Translations under genes and position numbers: made by a program
Assembly (NCBI RefSeq): GCF_026210795.1
Contig: NC_089429.1
Location: 2,046,001 to 2,110,000 of the forward strand
DNA: 64,000 nt
Direction: 5' to 3'
DNA from: Rhizophagus irregularis
Lineage: Eukaryota > Glomeromycota > Glomeromycetes > Glomerales > Glomeraceae
The notes under the pieces: generated by a model
What the model was told of the DNA's origin: nothing
Seen by the model: the letters and a program-made list of their open reading frames with translations, nothing else
Database searches by the model: none
Shown here: one piece after another, positions 17,020 to 25,832 of the stretch
Layout of the letters: every line of letters begins with the position of its first letter
How positions within the stretch are numbered: position 1 is the first letter of the stretch

Positions 17020-19533
17020 ATGGCCGCTCAAGCTCAAGTTATCCCTAAGTTCGGTGAACAAACGAAAGCCTTCAGTATCGATGAGCTTAAACGGCTTATT
17101 GTCGCTGCAAAGAGTATGAGTGACCTCGATCAAGCCAAGAGGTATCTTTGCAGTTATTTCATTCCCTGTGCAGATCCTCATGGGGTTTTCTGGTGGGACC
17201 CGGATAGTAAAAGTTTGAAACACGTTATTGACAAAAATATTGGTAAACTTATCCGTCCAATTACGAAGGCATTCTACACACAACCTGAACAAGGACCCTC
17301 TCAAAAGACCGAGTTTAACATCTACAAATGGTTTATGGTCGAGAATACCGATGTATGTAATGCAACCTGTGATCCCCATAAACAGCGAATCTTCAGATCC
17401 TTAACCGGCCAACTCTATCTAAATATCTTCCCGGGATTCCTCCACGTCTTACGTCCGATATCTACCTTTGAGTCTACAATTCACCTCGCGGTTAAATTTA
17501 TCTTCTCTCACATTCAGGATATCTGGTGTTCGGGTGATTGGAATCTCACTGAGTATATCATCAAGTGGTTGGCCGGTGTATCTGCTGGAAGGAAGATGTA
17601 CTCGATCCTTTACCTGAAATCTGGACAGGGTTGGGGCAAAGGTATTATAACAGATTTCATTCAGCGCAGCGTCCTAGGCACTCAACTCGTTTATAAGACC
17701 AGCGATCCTCAGACGATTCTTGGAAGTTTCAATGGGCAATTACAAGGTAAGATTCTTCTCCTTCTCGAGGAAATGCCCACAGAAAAAAGCCAGTGGAATT
17801 CTCTGTATCGCTCTTTGAAAGATAAAGTAACGAGTGATATAATGGAAATCCATGAAAAATACAAGACGCCAACACATTACAAAAACTTTATGTCAACTAT
17901 CGTCCTTACTAACGAAAATGCTCTCAGAGTGGAGAATGATGACAGGCGCACAGTATTCTTAGATGTGTCACCATCCCGCAAGGGAGACCTCAACTACTTC
18001 AAAAAACTCGGTGACGCTATGAAATACCCAGGCGCCAGTGAGGCATTCTATGCTTACTTGAGAGCCATCGCGGATTCTTACCCAGACTTCAATGGGAATC
18101 CACCACCCATGACAACATCCAAACAGGAACATATCATCTCAACTCTTCCACCGCTATTCCAATTTATAAAGGACACATACCTCGTAATGAAAAATTATAT
18201 GACTGACCTACCTGTTCAAGAATTTTATAGGGTATATACTTCATATTGCGAAACTCATTGCATTTCACCCTTATCAAAGATAAACGCTTCTAGAATCCTA
18301 TCAAATGAGTTAGCTATAAATAGCAAATTAGTTCGTAAAGATAAGAAACCAACCCGAGTCTATAGTATATCCAGGGAGGACCTCTACAAGAAATTCCTCG
18401 GCAAAAACTGGATACATGAAATAGATGAGATAAACATAGAAGGAATAGATGTAGATACTCCCGAGAAGCCCACGTCTGATCCCAAAGCCTTAAAGAAGTT
18501 CTTGGTAAATATATATAGCATTCCTGCTAACAATTCACAAGACGTACAAGAAAAACCCGTTGAGAAAAAATTCAAACCTGTTATCAAAGAGCAACCAGTT
18601 TCCAAAAGGGCGCCTCCACCGCTTCCACCCAAGCCTGACCACTTAAAAGAACGTTTACAAGAGTTAAGGGAAGAACAACCGGATCCCGATGAAGATAATA
18701 ATGAGTCAGGTACCGATGAACCTATAGATAGATTCTCAGATTGTTATCTATCTGACGAGGAACTTGACCAAGAAGAACCCACCCCCGAGCCAGATGACTA
18801 TGACGTTTTAGACGACTTGTTATCAGACTCGGATTCTACAACCGTGGACCCAGTTCTTGAGCAACCCGAGTCACCCGCAGAATCTTCCACAAAATCCGAA
18901 TCCCTCGCAGATTCTAAATTTTCTACAGAACCTGTAGTAGTACCGGCTCCCGAAGAGCAACTTATCCCAGAACCCGACACAGAACCAGAAGTCGACCGGG
19001 ATCCTGAACCAAAGGAAGGCACTCGAGCGCACTGGGCTTGGCATGAAAGACACCGATGGGATCGCAAACCGTGGGTTAAAAATTCAAAGAACCAGGCCTT
19101 CGATGATCTCTACAATACAGGTAAGGAATTATGGGCCAAGTACCAAGACGCGTCAGATGAATACGACTGGGAAATACTCACGTTTGAAGTAGAGGAATGT
19201 CCCACAACACGTATTGAGGACGAGTACCAGTACTACCTTAGGAAAGTAGTAGACCGCTTCAAGGACTGGATCGAATATAATGGATACTTATCTAAGACAC
19301 CTAGCCGTAAAGAACTCGCAGATTTAATAAGAGTATACAAGGATAATCGTGATGCCGAGATTATTCCCACCCCCTCTGGGTATGAAACTATGAGGGCAGA
19401 TAAGGGTAAAGCGCGAGAGATCCCAGAGGAACATCCAAAAACTGATATGGAACGTGAATGGGAGGCCGCCAATGGAATCATCGATGACTGGGACGAAGAG
19501 GATACTGAGGGTGCTATCAACGACATATTGTAA
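17020..19533 (+). CDS. SF3 (D5-like) replicative helicase
   Basis: An 837-residue protein. The N-terminal part includes a Cys-containing region and the segment RIFRSLTGQLYLNIFPGFL. The superfamily 3 helicase core is clear: Walker A GQGWGKG at residues 202 to 208, an acidic Walker B around LLLLEEMP (about 247 to 254), and motif C with sensor Asn in STIVLTNEN near 293. A helical region follows to about 480. The last 300 residues are highly acidic with Pro-rich linkers (PPPLPPKP), ending in a separate helical domain. SF3 helicases unwind viral and plasmid DNA during replication; D5-like ones occur in NCLDVs, virophages and Polinton-like viruses. The classic primase motifs were not identified. 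The ATG abuts the left TIR and the gene is followed 85 bases later by PolB. Confidence 0.85.
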   Translation: MAAQAQVIPKFGEQTKAFSIDELKRLIVAAKSMSDLDQAKRYLCSYFIPCADPHGVFWWDPDSKSLKHVIDKNIGKLIRPITKAFYTQPEQGPSQKTEFNIYKWFMVENTDVCNATCDPHKQRIFRSLTGQLYLNIFPGFLHVLRPISTFESTIHLAVKFIFSHIQDIWCSGDWNLTEYIIKWLAGVSAGRKMYSILYLKSGQGWGKGIITDFIQRSVLGTQLVYKTSDPQTILGSFNGQLQGKILLLLEEMPTEKSQWNSLYRSLKDKVTSDIMEIHEKYKTPTHYKNFMSTIVLTNENALRVENDDRRTVFLDVSPSRKGDLNYFKKLGDAMKYPGASEAFYAYLRAIADSYPDFNGNPPPMTTSKQEHIISTLPPLFQFIKDTYLVMKNYMTDLPVQEFYRVYTSYCETHCISPLSKINASRILSNELAINSKLVRKDKKPTRVYSISREDLYKKFLGKNWIHEIDEINIEGIDVDTPEKPTSDPKALKKFLVNIYSIPANNSQDVQEKPVEKKFKPVIKEQPVSKRAPPPLPPKPDHLKERLQELREEQPDPDEDNNESGTDEPIDRFSDCYLSDEELDQEEPTPEPDDYDVLDDLLSDSDSTTVDPVLEQPESPAESSTKSESLADSKFSTEPVVVPAPEEQLIPEPDTEPEVDRDPEPKEGTRAHWAWHERHRWDRKPWVKNSKNQAFDDLYNTGKELWAKYQDASDEYDWEILTFEVEECPTTRIEDEYQYYLRKVVDRFKDWIEYNGYLSKTPSRKELADLIRVYKDNRDAEIIPTPSGYETMRADKGKAREIPEEHPKTDMEREWEAANGIIDDWDEEDTEGAINDIL

Positions 19534-19593
19534 GCGCTATTTGAGATTATTTCTTTTTTTTTTCGTATATATATAGAAAGATATTATTTATAG

Positions 19594-19601
19594 TTGAAGA
19601 C
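19594..19601 (+). promoter_or_regulatory. TTGAAGAC box before PolB
   Basis: TTGAAGAC lies 25 bases before the PolB ATG, matching seven of eight positions of the element's common upstream box. Confidence 0.4.
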
Positions 19602-19618
19602 AAATCATATACATAAAA

Positions 19619-21472
19619 ATGCAATACTCAAGAATCGCCCGCACTTTACCAACACGACCTGACATCAAGGAACTTCAGTATTCCGGTGCCCGCTTTTCCA
19701 GAGGAGCTATCACCAGACTCGGTCAGACTCTCCAGGCGCGATTTCCAGATAGAAAGTTCCAGATCCTACTTCCCTATGAAAACTGGAAACCCGGTGGATG
19801 GACATCAGGAAACCAACCAGCTAGCCTTTTCTCACTCTTGGACCACTACGACGAAGCACAACTACCGGATGACGCAGACCCTGATTATTTTGAACGATTC
19901 ATAATTTATGTGAGAGATGCCCCACCGGTTGCAGGAGGTTGCAACGGGGAGCTAAATGATTGCCTGTATGAATGCCTGAAAAATATCTACGGCACATTCT
20001 CTAAAATGCCAAAGTCAATCGAAAAGCCCGAGTATATCAAAAAGGCATTAGGTCTCAATCGCGATGCTCCCATCCAAGTTTCCTACATGGATAAAGTTGA
20101 ACAACTCGCAAAAAGCCTCGCACTTAATATCGTGGGAGACATTACCCGAATCTCCAAGAGTAAGTCCGACAGACGGGCAACCCTCATCTTGTCTGAGGGT
20201 CACTACTCCCTCGCGTTAAATCCCGAAAGACTCCACCCCAGTAAAATAGATAGAAAGCGTAATTTACCCATTGTATACCATGAAGATGGGACCAATAATG
20301 TAGTCACAATATACAACGGCAAAACGGTTAAGTCTTGTACAATTGGGCAGTTTCAAAAAACTAAGAATTCCAAGAGTTCTTTCATCCCCGTCGAGAAAAA
20401 CCATAAGACTGGAGTATATGAAACTCTCGAAGAAGCGTACCAGAGAATTCACGAGGAGCGGGATACTTTCCTACAGGCGACAAAGAAGTTCGGTCTAGGA
20501 ATTGACTTATCATACCATAACTGGTCTTACAAAAGAACGGCTCTCTGGTTATTCGAACGATTAAGTGTAGGGGTACCTGCCAATGACCCTCTTGATCCAA
20601 TAGAAGCGGAGTGGATAAGTGATGCAATGATGGGAGGATTAATCTGGGCAGATAACGAGTGGAAGGGCTATGGAAGACAGTACGACGCAACAAGTTTATA
20701 CCCGAGTATCCAACAATCGAACGCGAACTTTCCAATCAGACGGGGTAAATTCCAGACACTTAATGACTTTGTTGACCACAGGGGTTATGCCTTGTATGGA
20801 TTATTCCGTGCTAAGGTAAATGGGAATAATATTCTCTTCCGACAGAATAAAAGGGGAATCTATACATTCATCGACTTACAACGAGCAAAAAAACTTGGTC
20901 TCAATATACAGTTAATACAGGATGGGAAGCCAAATGCATTGATATATGATAGAGAAGCGAGAATCCCTGGAACTGTAATATTCGGTGAGTATGTACACTT
21001 CCTCTTTAAAATTAAAAACCAGGGTGGCGTAGCTGGCCGCGTGGCAAAGCGAGTCCTCAACACATTATGGGGAGCATTATGCCAGAGGAAGCGTAATTAC
21101 AAGACACTCACCACAGATCAAACAGACCCATTTACATTTCCAGAGGGCCATACACTCGACTCTATCATACCAGTAGGATCTGACCAGTGGCGATTCCAGT
21201 TTACAAACCCAGGTAATCCCTTCAAAGGTGAGTATCCCAGGATCGCCCCATTCTTATTAGCACGTGAACGCAAAATCACATCTGAGGTAATTCAACCATA
21301 CAAGGATAAAGTACGACGTATCCATACAGACGGATTTATTTTAGAAGAGCAGCCAGATAGCCCCGCGCTTTTCACTTGTTCAGAGAATGCAGATACGACT
21401 CTAAAGACTTTCAAGTTTGAAACCGCGGGATACTGCCATGTGAAAAATGCAAACAAGGTTATCTGGACATGA
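19619..21472 (+). CDS. Family B DNA polymerase, compact protein-primed type
   Basis: A 617-residue polymerase that would copy the element, probably from a protein primer at the TIR ends. Motif A is YDATSLYP at residues 355 to 362. Motif B is the KRVLNTLWGALC region near 475 to 487. Motif C is IHTDGFIL at 568 to 575. Motif C normally reads DTDS; here the first Asp is His while the second Asp is kept. The ORF ends with a plausible palm/thumb end (CHVKNANKVIW), so it does not look truncated. It is nevertheless much shorter than usual Polinton polymerases of around 1000 residues, and no 3'-5' exonuclease motifs are evident in the first 350 residues. A segment GGCNGELNDCLYECL near residue 105 is unexplained. 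A T-run, TTTATTTTTT, follows at 21491-21500. Confidence 0.85.
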   Translation: MQYSRIARTLPTRPDIKELQYSGARFSRGAITRLGQTLQARFPDRKFQILLPYENWKPGGWTSGNQPASLFSLLDHYDEAQLPDDADPDYFERFIIYVRDAPPVAGGCNGELNDCLYECLKNIYGTFSKMPKSIEKPEYIKKALGLNRDAPIQVSYMDKVEQLAKSLALNIVGDITRISKSKSDRRATLILSEGHYSLALNPERLHPSKIDRKRNLPIVYHEDGTNNVVTIYNGKTVKSCTIGQFQKTKNSKSSFIPVEKNHKTGVYETLEEAYQRIHEERDTFLQATKKFGLGIDLSYHNWSYKRTALWLFERLSVGVPANDPLDPIEAEWISDAMMGGLIWADNEWKGYGRQYDATSLYPSIQQSNANFPIRRGKFQTLNDFVDHRGYALYGLFRAKVNGNNILFRQNKRGIYTFIDLQRAKKLGLNIQLIQDGKPNALIYDREARIPGTVIFGEYVHFLFKIKNQGGVAGRVAKRVLNTLWGALCQRKRNYKTLTTDQTDPFTFPEGHTLDSIIPVGSDQWRFQFTNPGNPFKGEYPRIAPFLLARERKITSEVIQPYKDKVRRIHTDGFILEEQPDSPALFTCSENADTTLKTFKFETAGYCHVKNANKVIWT

Positions 21473-21565
21473 TTGCTAAGAACTGGTAGGTTTATTTTTT
21501 ACCAACATACCGTGATAGCATAATTGAATAAACCTATAGAACATGTAATCTTACAAGATACCCAA

Positions 21566-22060
21566 ATGCAAAACACCGACGGATTAGGTAGACAAGACGA
21601 CGAAAGTTTCCACACGTGGGCTAAGCGCATTCAGAATGCTGTGCAATATTATGAGACTTGTAGTAGAATAGGTTTTCATAGGCGGCTACCTTATCCAAGG
21701 TCTCGTCAAGCTGTATATGCTTATATTGTGCACATTAGGAGAATAGTATCACGACTACCAAATAGGTGGTACTGTACCTACTGTAAATCTTTTATTGATC
21801 GCGGATGGGGAGCCGACGCTTCCATGGATCAAGCGGTACGACTACATTTATATAGTTGCCCGAAGCATTTTAATTTCGACTATTATACTCATTATGCTGA
21901 AATGATCCAGAATGCCTTTAGGAGATATATAGAAAGAAGGAACAATAAAGCGGCTAGGATCATCCAGAAAGTCGCTATCCCCTGGTTATATAGACCAGGC
22001 TCTCCATTGATGCAAAAGGCCGAGCAACGCTTCTACTGCCTTGCAGTATCCCAAGTGTAA
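21566..22060 (+). CDS. Small zinc-binding protein with IQ-like helix
   Basis: A 164-residue protein starting at the first in-frame ATG (MQNTDGLG). Upstream codons are open back to a TTG, but the TTGAA sequence there resembles the promoter box rather than coding sequence. A C-x2-C pair (YCTYC) near residue 72 and a later His/Cys pair (HLYSC) about 30 residues on suggest a C2HC zinc finger. The C-terminal helix AFRRYIERRNNKAARIIQK resembles IQ motifs in basic and aromatic spacing. Not recognised as a named Polinton family. It follows PolB by 93 bases on the same strand and is followed by a T-run at 22073-22084. Confidence 0.65.
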   Translation: MQNTDGLGRQDDESFHTWAKRIQNAVQYYETCSRIGFHRRLPYPRSRQAVYAYIVHIRRIVSRLPNRWYCTYCKSFIDRGWGADASMDQAVRLHLYSCPKHFNFDYYTHYAEMIQNAFRRYIERRNNKAARIIQKVAIPWLYRPGSPLMQKAEQRFYCLAVSQV

Positions 22061-22103
22061 ACCCGAGGTTCATATTTATTTTTTCTCATTCGAATGAACA
22101 GGT

Positions 22104-22116
22104 AACTGAAGATTTA
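22104..22116 (+). promoter_or_regulatory. CTGAAGAT box before the 156-aa gene
   Basis: AACTGAAGATTTA lies about 30 bases before the ATG at 22142. It matches the element's common box at all but one core position. Confidence 0.42.
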
Positions 22117-22141
22117 TATTTTTTACAAAGTACAAAGAATC

Positions 22142-22612
22142 ATGTCAACATATACCGAATTCGCAAGCATTGTTAACAGCACTGACAGCACTAGTGAGGA
22201 GGTTATTTATGAGGCATCGCGCATTCAGCCTAATGTTGTCTCTGACGAAACTGTCTCCAAGATTATCCGCGCATTAAAAGATACTATAGTAGTCGCATTA
22301 GTATCTGGATTTAGCAAAACCAGTTACCTCGTCCATGATCACGTGAAGTATATCAAGCGAATCCAAACGGCAAATTCTCCTGTATCATATGTGAAGTTCG
22401 TGGCCAGAAAACTCTTCCCAGATAATGCGGCATATACTGCTAAGATAGCAAAAATCCGCGAATCATACAAGAATAAACAAGCTCTCCTAGATAAGCTTGA
22501 GGCCCTCTTCGAATTGTATTATAATGCGACTAAGGACTCATCAACCGGTTCCCCAAAGCGAGCTATTACTAAAAACGAGGCTGAGAAAACCTTAGCAGAA
22601 CTTCTTGCATAA
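22142..22612 (+). CDS. Uncharacterised Polinton protein, 156 aa
   Basis: No family is recognised. The protein is Ser/Thr-rich at the start and then mostly helical, with a Val/Ala-rich hydrophobic stretch (TIVVALVSGF, about residues 50 to 60) that is too short and broken for a confident membrane segment. The C-terminal half is a charged helix pair (AKIAKIRESYKNKQALLDKL). It stands alone with its own upstream box and T-run (22652-22661), like its neighbours, so it is probably a real gene of the element. No copy from element A is visible for comparison. Confidence 0.55.
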   Translation: MSTYTEFASIVNSTDSTSEEVIYEASRIQPNVVSDETVSKIIRALKDTIVVALVSGFSKTSYLVHDHVKYIKRIQTANSPVSYVKFVARKLFPDNAAYTAKIAKIRESYKNKQALLDKLEALFELYYNATKDSSTGSPKRAITKNEAEKTLAELLA

Positions 22613-22685
22613 GCGGCTCCTGTGGTCCTACGATCCTGTACGAATTTAGTCTATATTTTTTATCCATGTGTAATAGGCATACAGT

Positions 22686-22698
22686 AATTGAAGATAGC
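22686..22698 (+). promoter_or_regulatory. TTGAAGAT box before the F-box-like gene
   Basis: AATTGAAGATAGC lies about 34 bases before the ATG at 22722. It is a perfect copy of the core box. Confidence 0.5.
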
Positions 22699-22721
22699 TA
22701 TAGTATAAGTAACATAACATC

Positions 22722-23069
22722 ATGTTGGACCGATTACCAGTAGAAATAGTCGAACGCATTGTCGCAAATATCCCGGATACTGACCTTATTGCAGCGAGTA
22801 AGGTAGATAGAGTGTGGTGGCAGGAAGTTCGTCGAGAGACATATAAGAGGTGGAAAAATTATGCCACTATGATCGGGGATGTGTACTGTGAAATCCGAGC
22901 TCTCGGAAAGCATTATATAAAGAGGGAAATTGACTGGATAACGTTTGAAGATGTAAACGACCTCTATAAAAGATGGATAAACCGCCTTACCGAGGATCAG
23001 CTTTATATTATGGAGAAAATGCTTAGGAATGGGATGGTCGATGGACCCCCCAAGAGAGGGAAACCATAG
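22722..23069 (+). CDS. F-box-like protein
   Basis: A 115-residue protein whose N-terminus, LPVEIVERIVANIPDTDLI followed by AASKVDRVWWQEV, fits the F-box pattern LPxEIxxxIxxxLxxxDLxxxxxVxxxW. F-box proteins bind Skp1 and recruit substrates to SCF ubiquitin ligases. The remaining 70 residues are helical and could be the substrate-binding part, but carry no known repeat. If the call is right, the element may steer host protein turnover, as poxviral F-box proteins do. It could instead have been picked up from the host, where such genes are numerous. It is the last gene before the LINE. Confidence 0.65.
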   Translation: MLDRLPVEIVERIVANIPDTDLIAASKVDRVWWQEVRRETYKRWKNYATMIGDVYCEIRALGKHYIKREIDWITFEDVNDLYKRWINRLTEDQLYIMEKMLRNGMVDGPPKRGKP

Positions 23070-23535
23070 AGTATGCATTAAGTGAACAAAGATGGGGAGG
23101 CGATCCTTGGGGACTGGGAGTGGTATGAATGGACTCAACAGGAGTAAGCATTTTGTACTTGACTTTCGTAGGAATTACCCTGCAGAGTCATATTTTTTAG
23201 ATCCGGCCGGCATTACCGCGTAATCCCGAATTACCGAAAAAGGAAATTTATGTTACACAAGGTTCCAAACGCATTCTTACCAAATCGATTTTTTGTGGAA
23301 CGGGTATCGCCCAAAAAGGAAATGATCTACATACCGCATGAAGTCACGTGACACCAATGTTGTGAGACCCTGAACTCGGTTCAGGTACTCAATTTTATGC
23401 ATATATATAATTCCACAGTTTTTCCATGAATGTATTCTAGGCCAATAATCCAATAACTTATTTATCAGGTATCCTCGTATTTCTCGACAAGGACTGATGA
23501 CCATGTAACCTTATCATCAGGCATCCTCGCATTTT
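23070..23535. other. Polinton intergenic region before the LINE
   Basis: There is no convincing gene here. It contains a T-run (23191-23198), a GC-richer patch around CCGGCCGGCATTACCGCG, and two copies of ACAAGGACTGAT (near 23489 and 23539). The same string occurs again just after the LINE at 31713, which marks this as the insertion target. Confidence 0.6.
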
Positions 23536-23550
23536 TTGACAAGGACTGAT
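23536..23550 (+). repeat. Probable LINE target-site duplication, 5' copy
   Basis: TTGACAAGGACTGAT occurs here and at 31710-31724 directly after the LINE. The element A LINE is followed by the same string at 8162-8176. A longer but imperfect alternative starts near 23487, so the exact junction is uncertain. Confidence 0.6.
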
Positions 23551-23653
23551 AAGGACTGATACCGCTGATCTATTAACCAAAAATTTTCAGAAAGAAAATT
23601 TTATATCTTCGTACTAACAACTCTTATATTTTACCCAACTCATACCTTCTAAC

Positions 23654-25786
23654 ATGTCTAGAAACCTTGCTAGAAGAGGTGGCGGCAGCTATAACCCTAA
23701 CAGTAATAAGGCTGCTCGTCAAGAAAAGAAAAATAACAAAAAACAACTCTCTGACAACTCTGGTTCCGATAGTAATAACACTTCCCAAAAACGTTCCCGT
23801 ACTATTACAAAAGACTCCATGGATGAAGACTATGAAGATTTCGTTGCCGACGCGCTGGCTGATGGTGGTTTAGTTGGTTCAACTTCGACCGCTATTCCTC
23901 AACAAAATAATTCCCGCAGCACCGCCCAAGAAAATACTCAAGCATCTACCCCGAATAATTCTGCTGCGCCTTCTGCGCCTGGCCAAGACGCGTCCTCTGG
24001 AACTAACGCGTCAATTCATGCACCTCGAAACAAAGAAAATAACTCATCCCCTAACGCGTCCCCTAATATGGACGAGACTGATGGTACATCACCCGATCAG
24101 GCTGTTGATCCCTCCCCTACTATTACCATTAATCGTCAAGATTTCCTGGCTGCGGCTGCGCCCAACTCCGCTCCCCAAACTCTAGAGAAACTTAAAACTA
24201 ATAAGGCAATTATAGATGCCGTTAACAATTTATTTTTAGAAACTTACGAATCATATACCGGTCGGGCTCGTATGACTGGTTCAGGGGACGCTAAGCGTCT
24301 CATCATACATTTTCATACTGCGGAGGCTCGTGATTTGTGTGTTGGAAGCACACACTCCGACTTTCCGGACCTACAATTCCACCTGTACGATCCCAAACAG
24401 CTCCGGTCCGATGAAGACCTCCGTGCAATTCAAGTCACGGATATACCGTTCTTCATTACTAAACCGCAACTCCAATCCTACTTCAAGAAATTCGGCAATC
24501 TCCTTGCTCTTCATCTCTACTCAAGGAAAGGTGCTAAGATGCAACAAGCTCGCATTGTCTATGATCATGCCGATGCCATCTCCCGTTTCACAACTCAATG
24601 GGCAGTTTACTGCTTTTCCACCTGCTTACGTGTTACCTCATGTCATTACTCTTTGGATCAAAAAGCTGCTCGTAGAGCGTTCGTAGCTGTTCTCTCTGGA
24701 CTTCCCGCTAATACCAAAGATATCCATCTCGCTCCTTTGGTCAAAGAACATGGAGCAAAAGCTATTAACATTCCCCTTTCCCTCAATTCTTATAAACCCA
24801 AGCCTTGGGCTTATGTTACCTTCAACTCGCAAGAGACAATGGATGCCGCTATGGAGCAGACTATTGGTTTCCAAGGTCGTACTCTTCGATGGGGAACATC
24901 CAATGATTCGAAAGCTCTTTGTCACCGTTGTGGTAAACTCGGTTGTGCTCCTACTTCCTGTCCACTTAATCAACGCCGTGGTCGTTCACGTACACGTGAC
25001 CCTGTAGCTGCTCTTAAAGAACGCTTCAACATTGGCCAAAGGCCCGCCCAATAAAGAATGCTGCGCAATAATTCTCGTTCTCGATCTCGATCTAAATCTC
25101 GGGATCGTTCTGCCTCAGCTCATCGTTCTAATTCCAACTCCACTAGATCTAATAATAATAATTCCAATATCAATGCTAAGCCCTCCTCCTCCTCTGGCTC
25201 AACTAACTCCTCCTCAACTGCTCATGGACGTACACCTTCCAACAACCGTAAAGGCAAAGATAGATCTGTTTCCTTTTCGTCCAATGCTCGTGCTCTGCTC
25301 CCCGATCCAAATTCTTCTAGTGCCCTTGAGGCTGCTCTCAACATTCTCAATGTTTTGAAGGACCTTCAGCTAGATGTTGCTCGTGTGGAATCCCGCATCT
25401 CATCCCTTGAACTTAACAACCAACGGCTCTCTGCTATAGAAGCCCATTTAGGCATTAATCCTCCCTCTGCACCTGTCGTTATTACTGAACCTGATCGAAT
25501 GGAAGAAGACCCTCCTGAAACCACTGGCACCTTAATCCAGCATCCCAATGCTCCTTTATCTGCTGGTTCAATGAAATCCTCTTCCCCTACATCTACATCC
25601 AACAAAGCCCCACACTCTGCTTCTGCATCCACTTCTAACCCTTCCCCGCAAGACGAATTGAACTCCATTATTCAAGATCAAAAAGCGATTAAAGATACTT
25701 TACAATCGCTCACTGGTTCCATCCAAGGTTTTATTGCTTCTCTTGGTGGTTTTCCCTCCGATCGAGCTTCTGCTCCTTCGCAATAA
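23654..25786 (+). pseudogene. LINE ORF1, one nonsense codon (B)
   Basis: The same protein as the ORF1 at 102-2225, including the CHRCGKLGCAPTSC zinc motif. A TAA at 25052-25054 stands where copy A has CAA, a single C to T change. The frame then continues open from 25058 to 25786. The break lies between the zinc motif and the Arg/Ser-rich tail, so the truncated product would keep the RNA-recognition and zinc parts but lose the coiled-coil segment. Three extra codons (an acidic Tyr-Glu-Asp insertion near residue 60) distinguish it from copy A. Confidence 0.85.
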
Positions 25787-25832
25787 CTGATTTCTCACTT
25801 CCTTCTCCCGTACTTATTATCATTGTGTTCTA

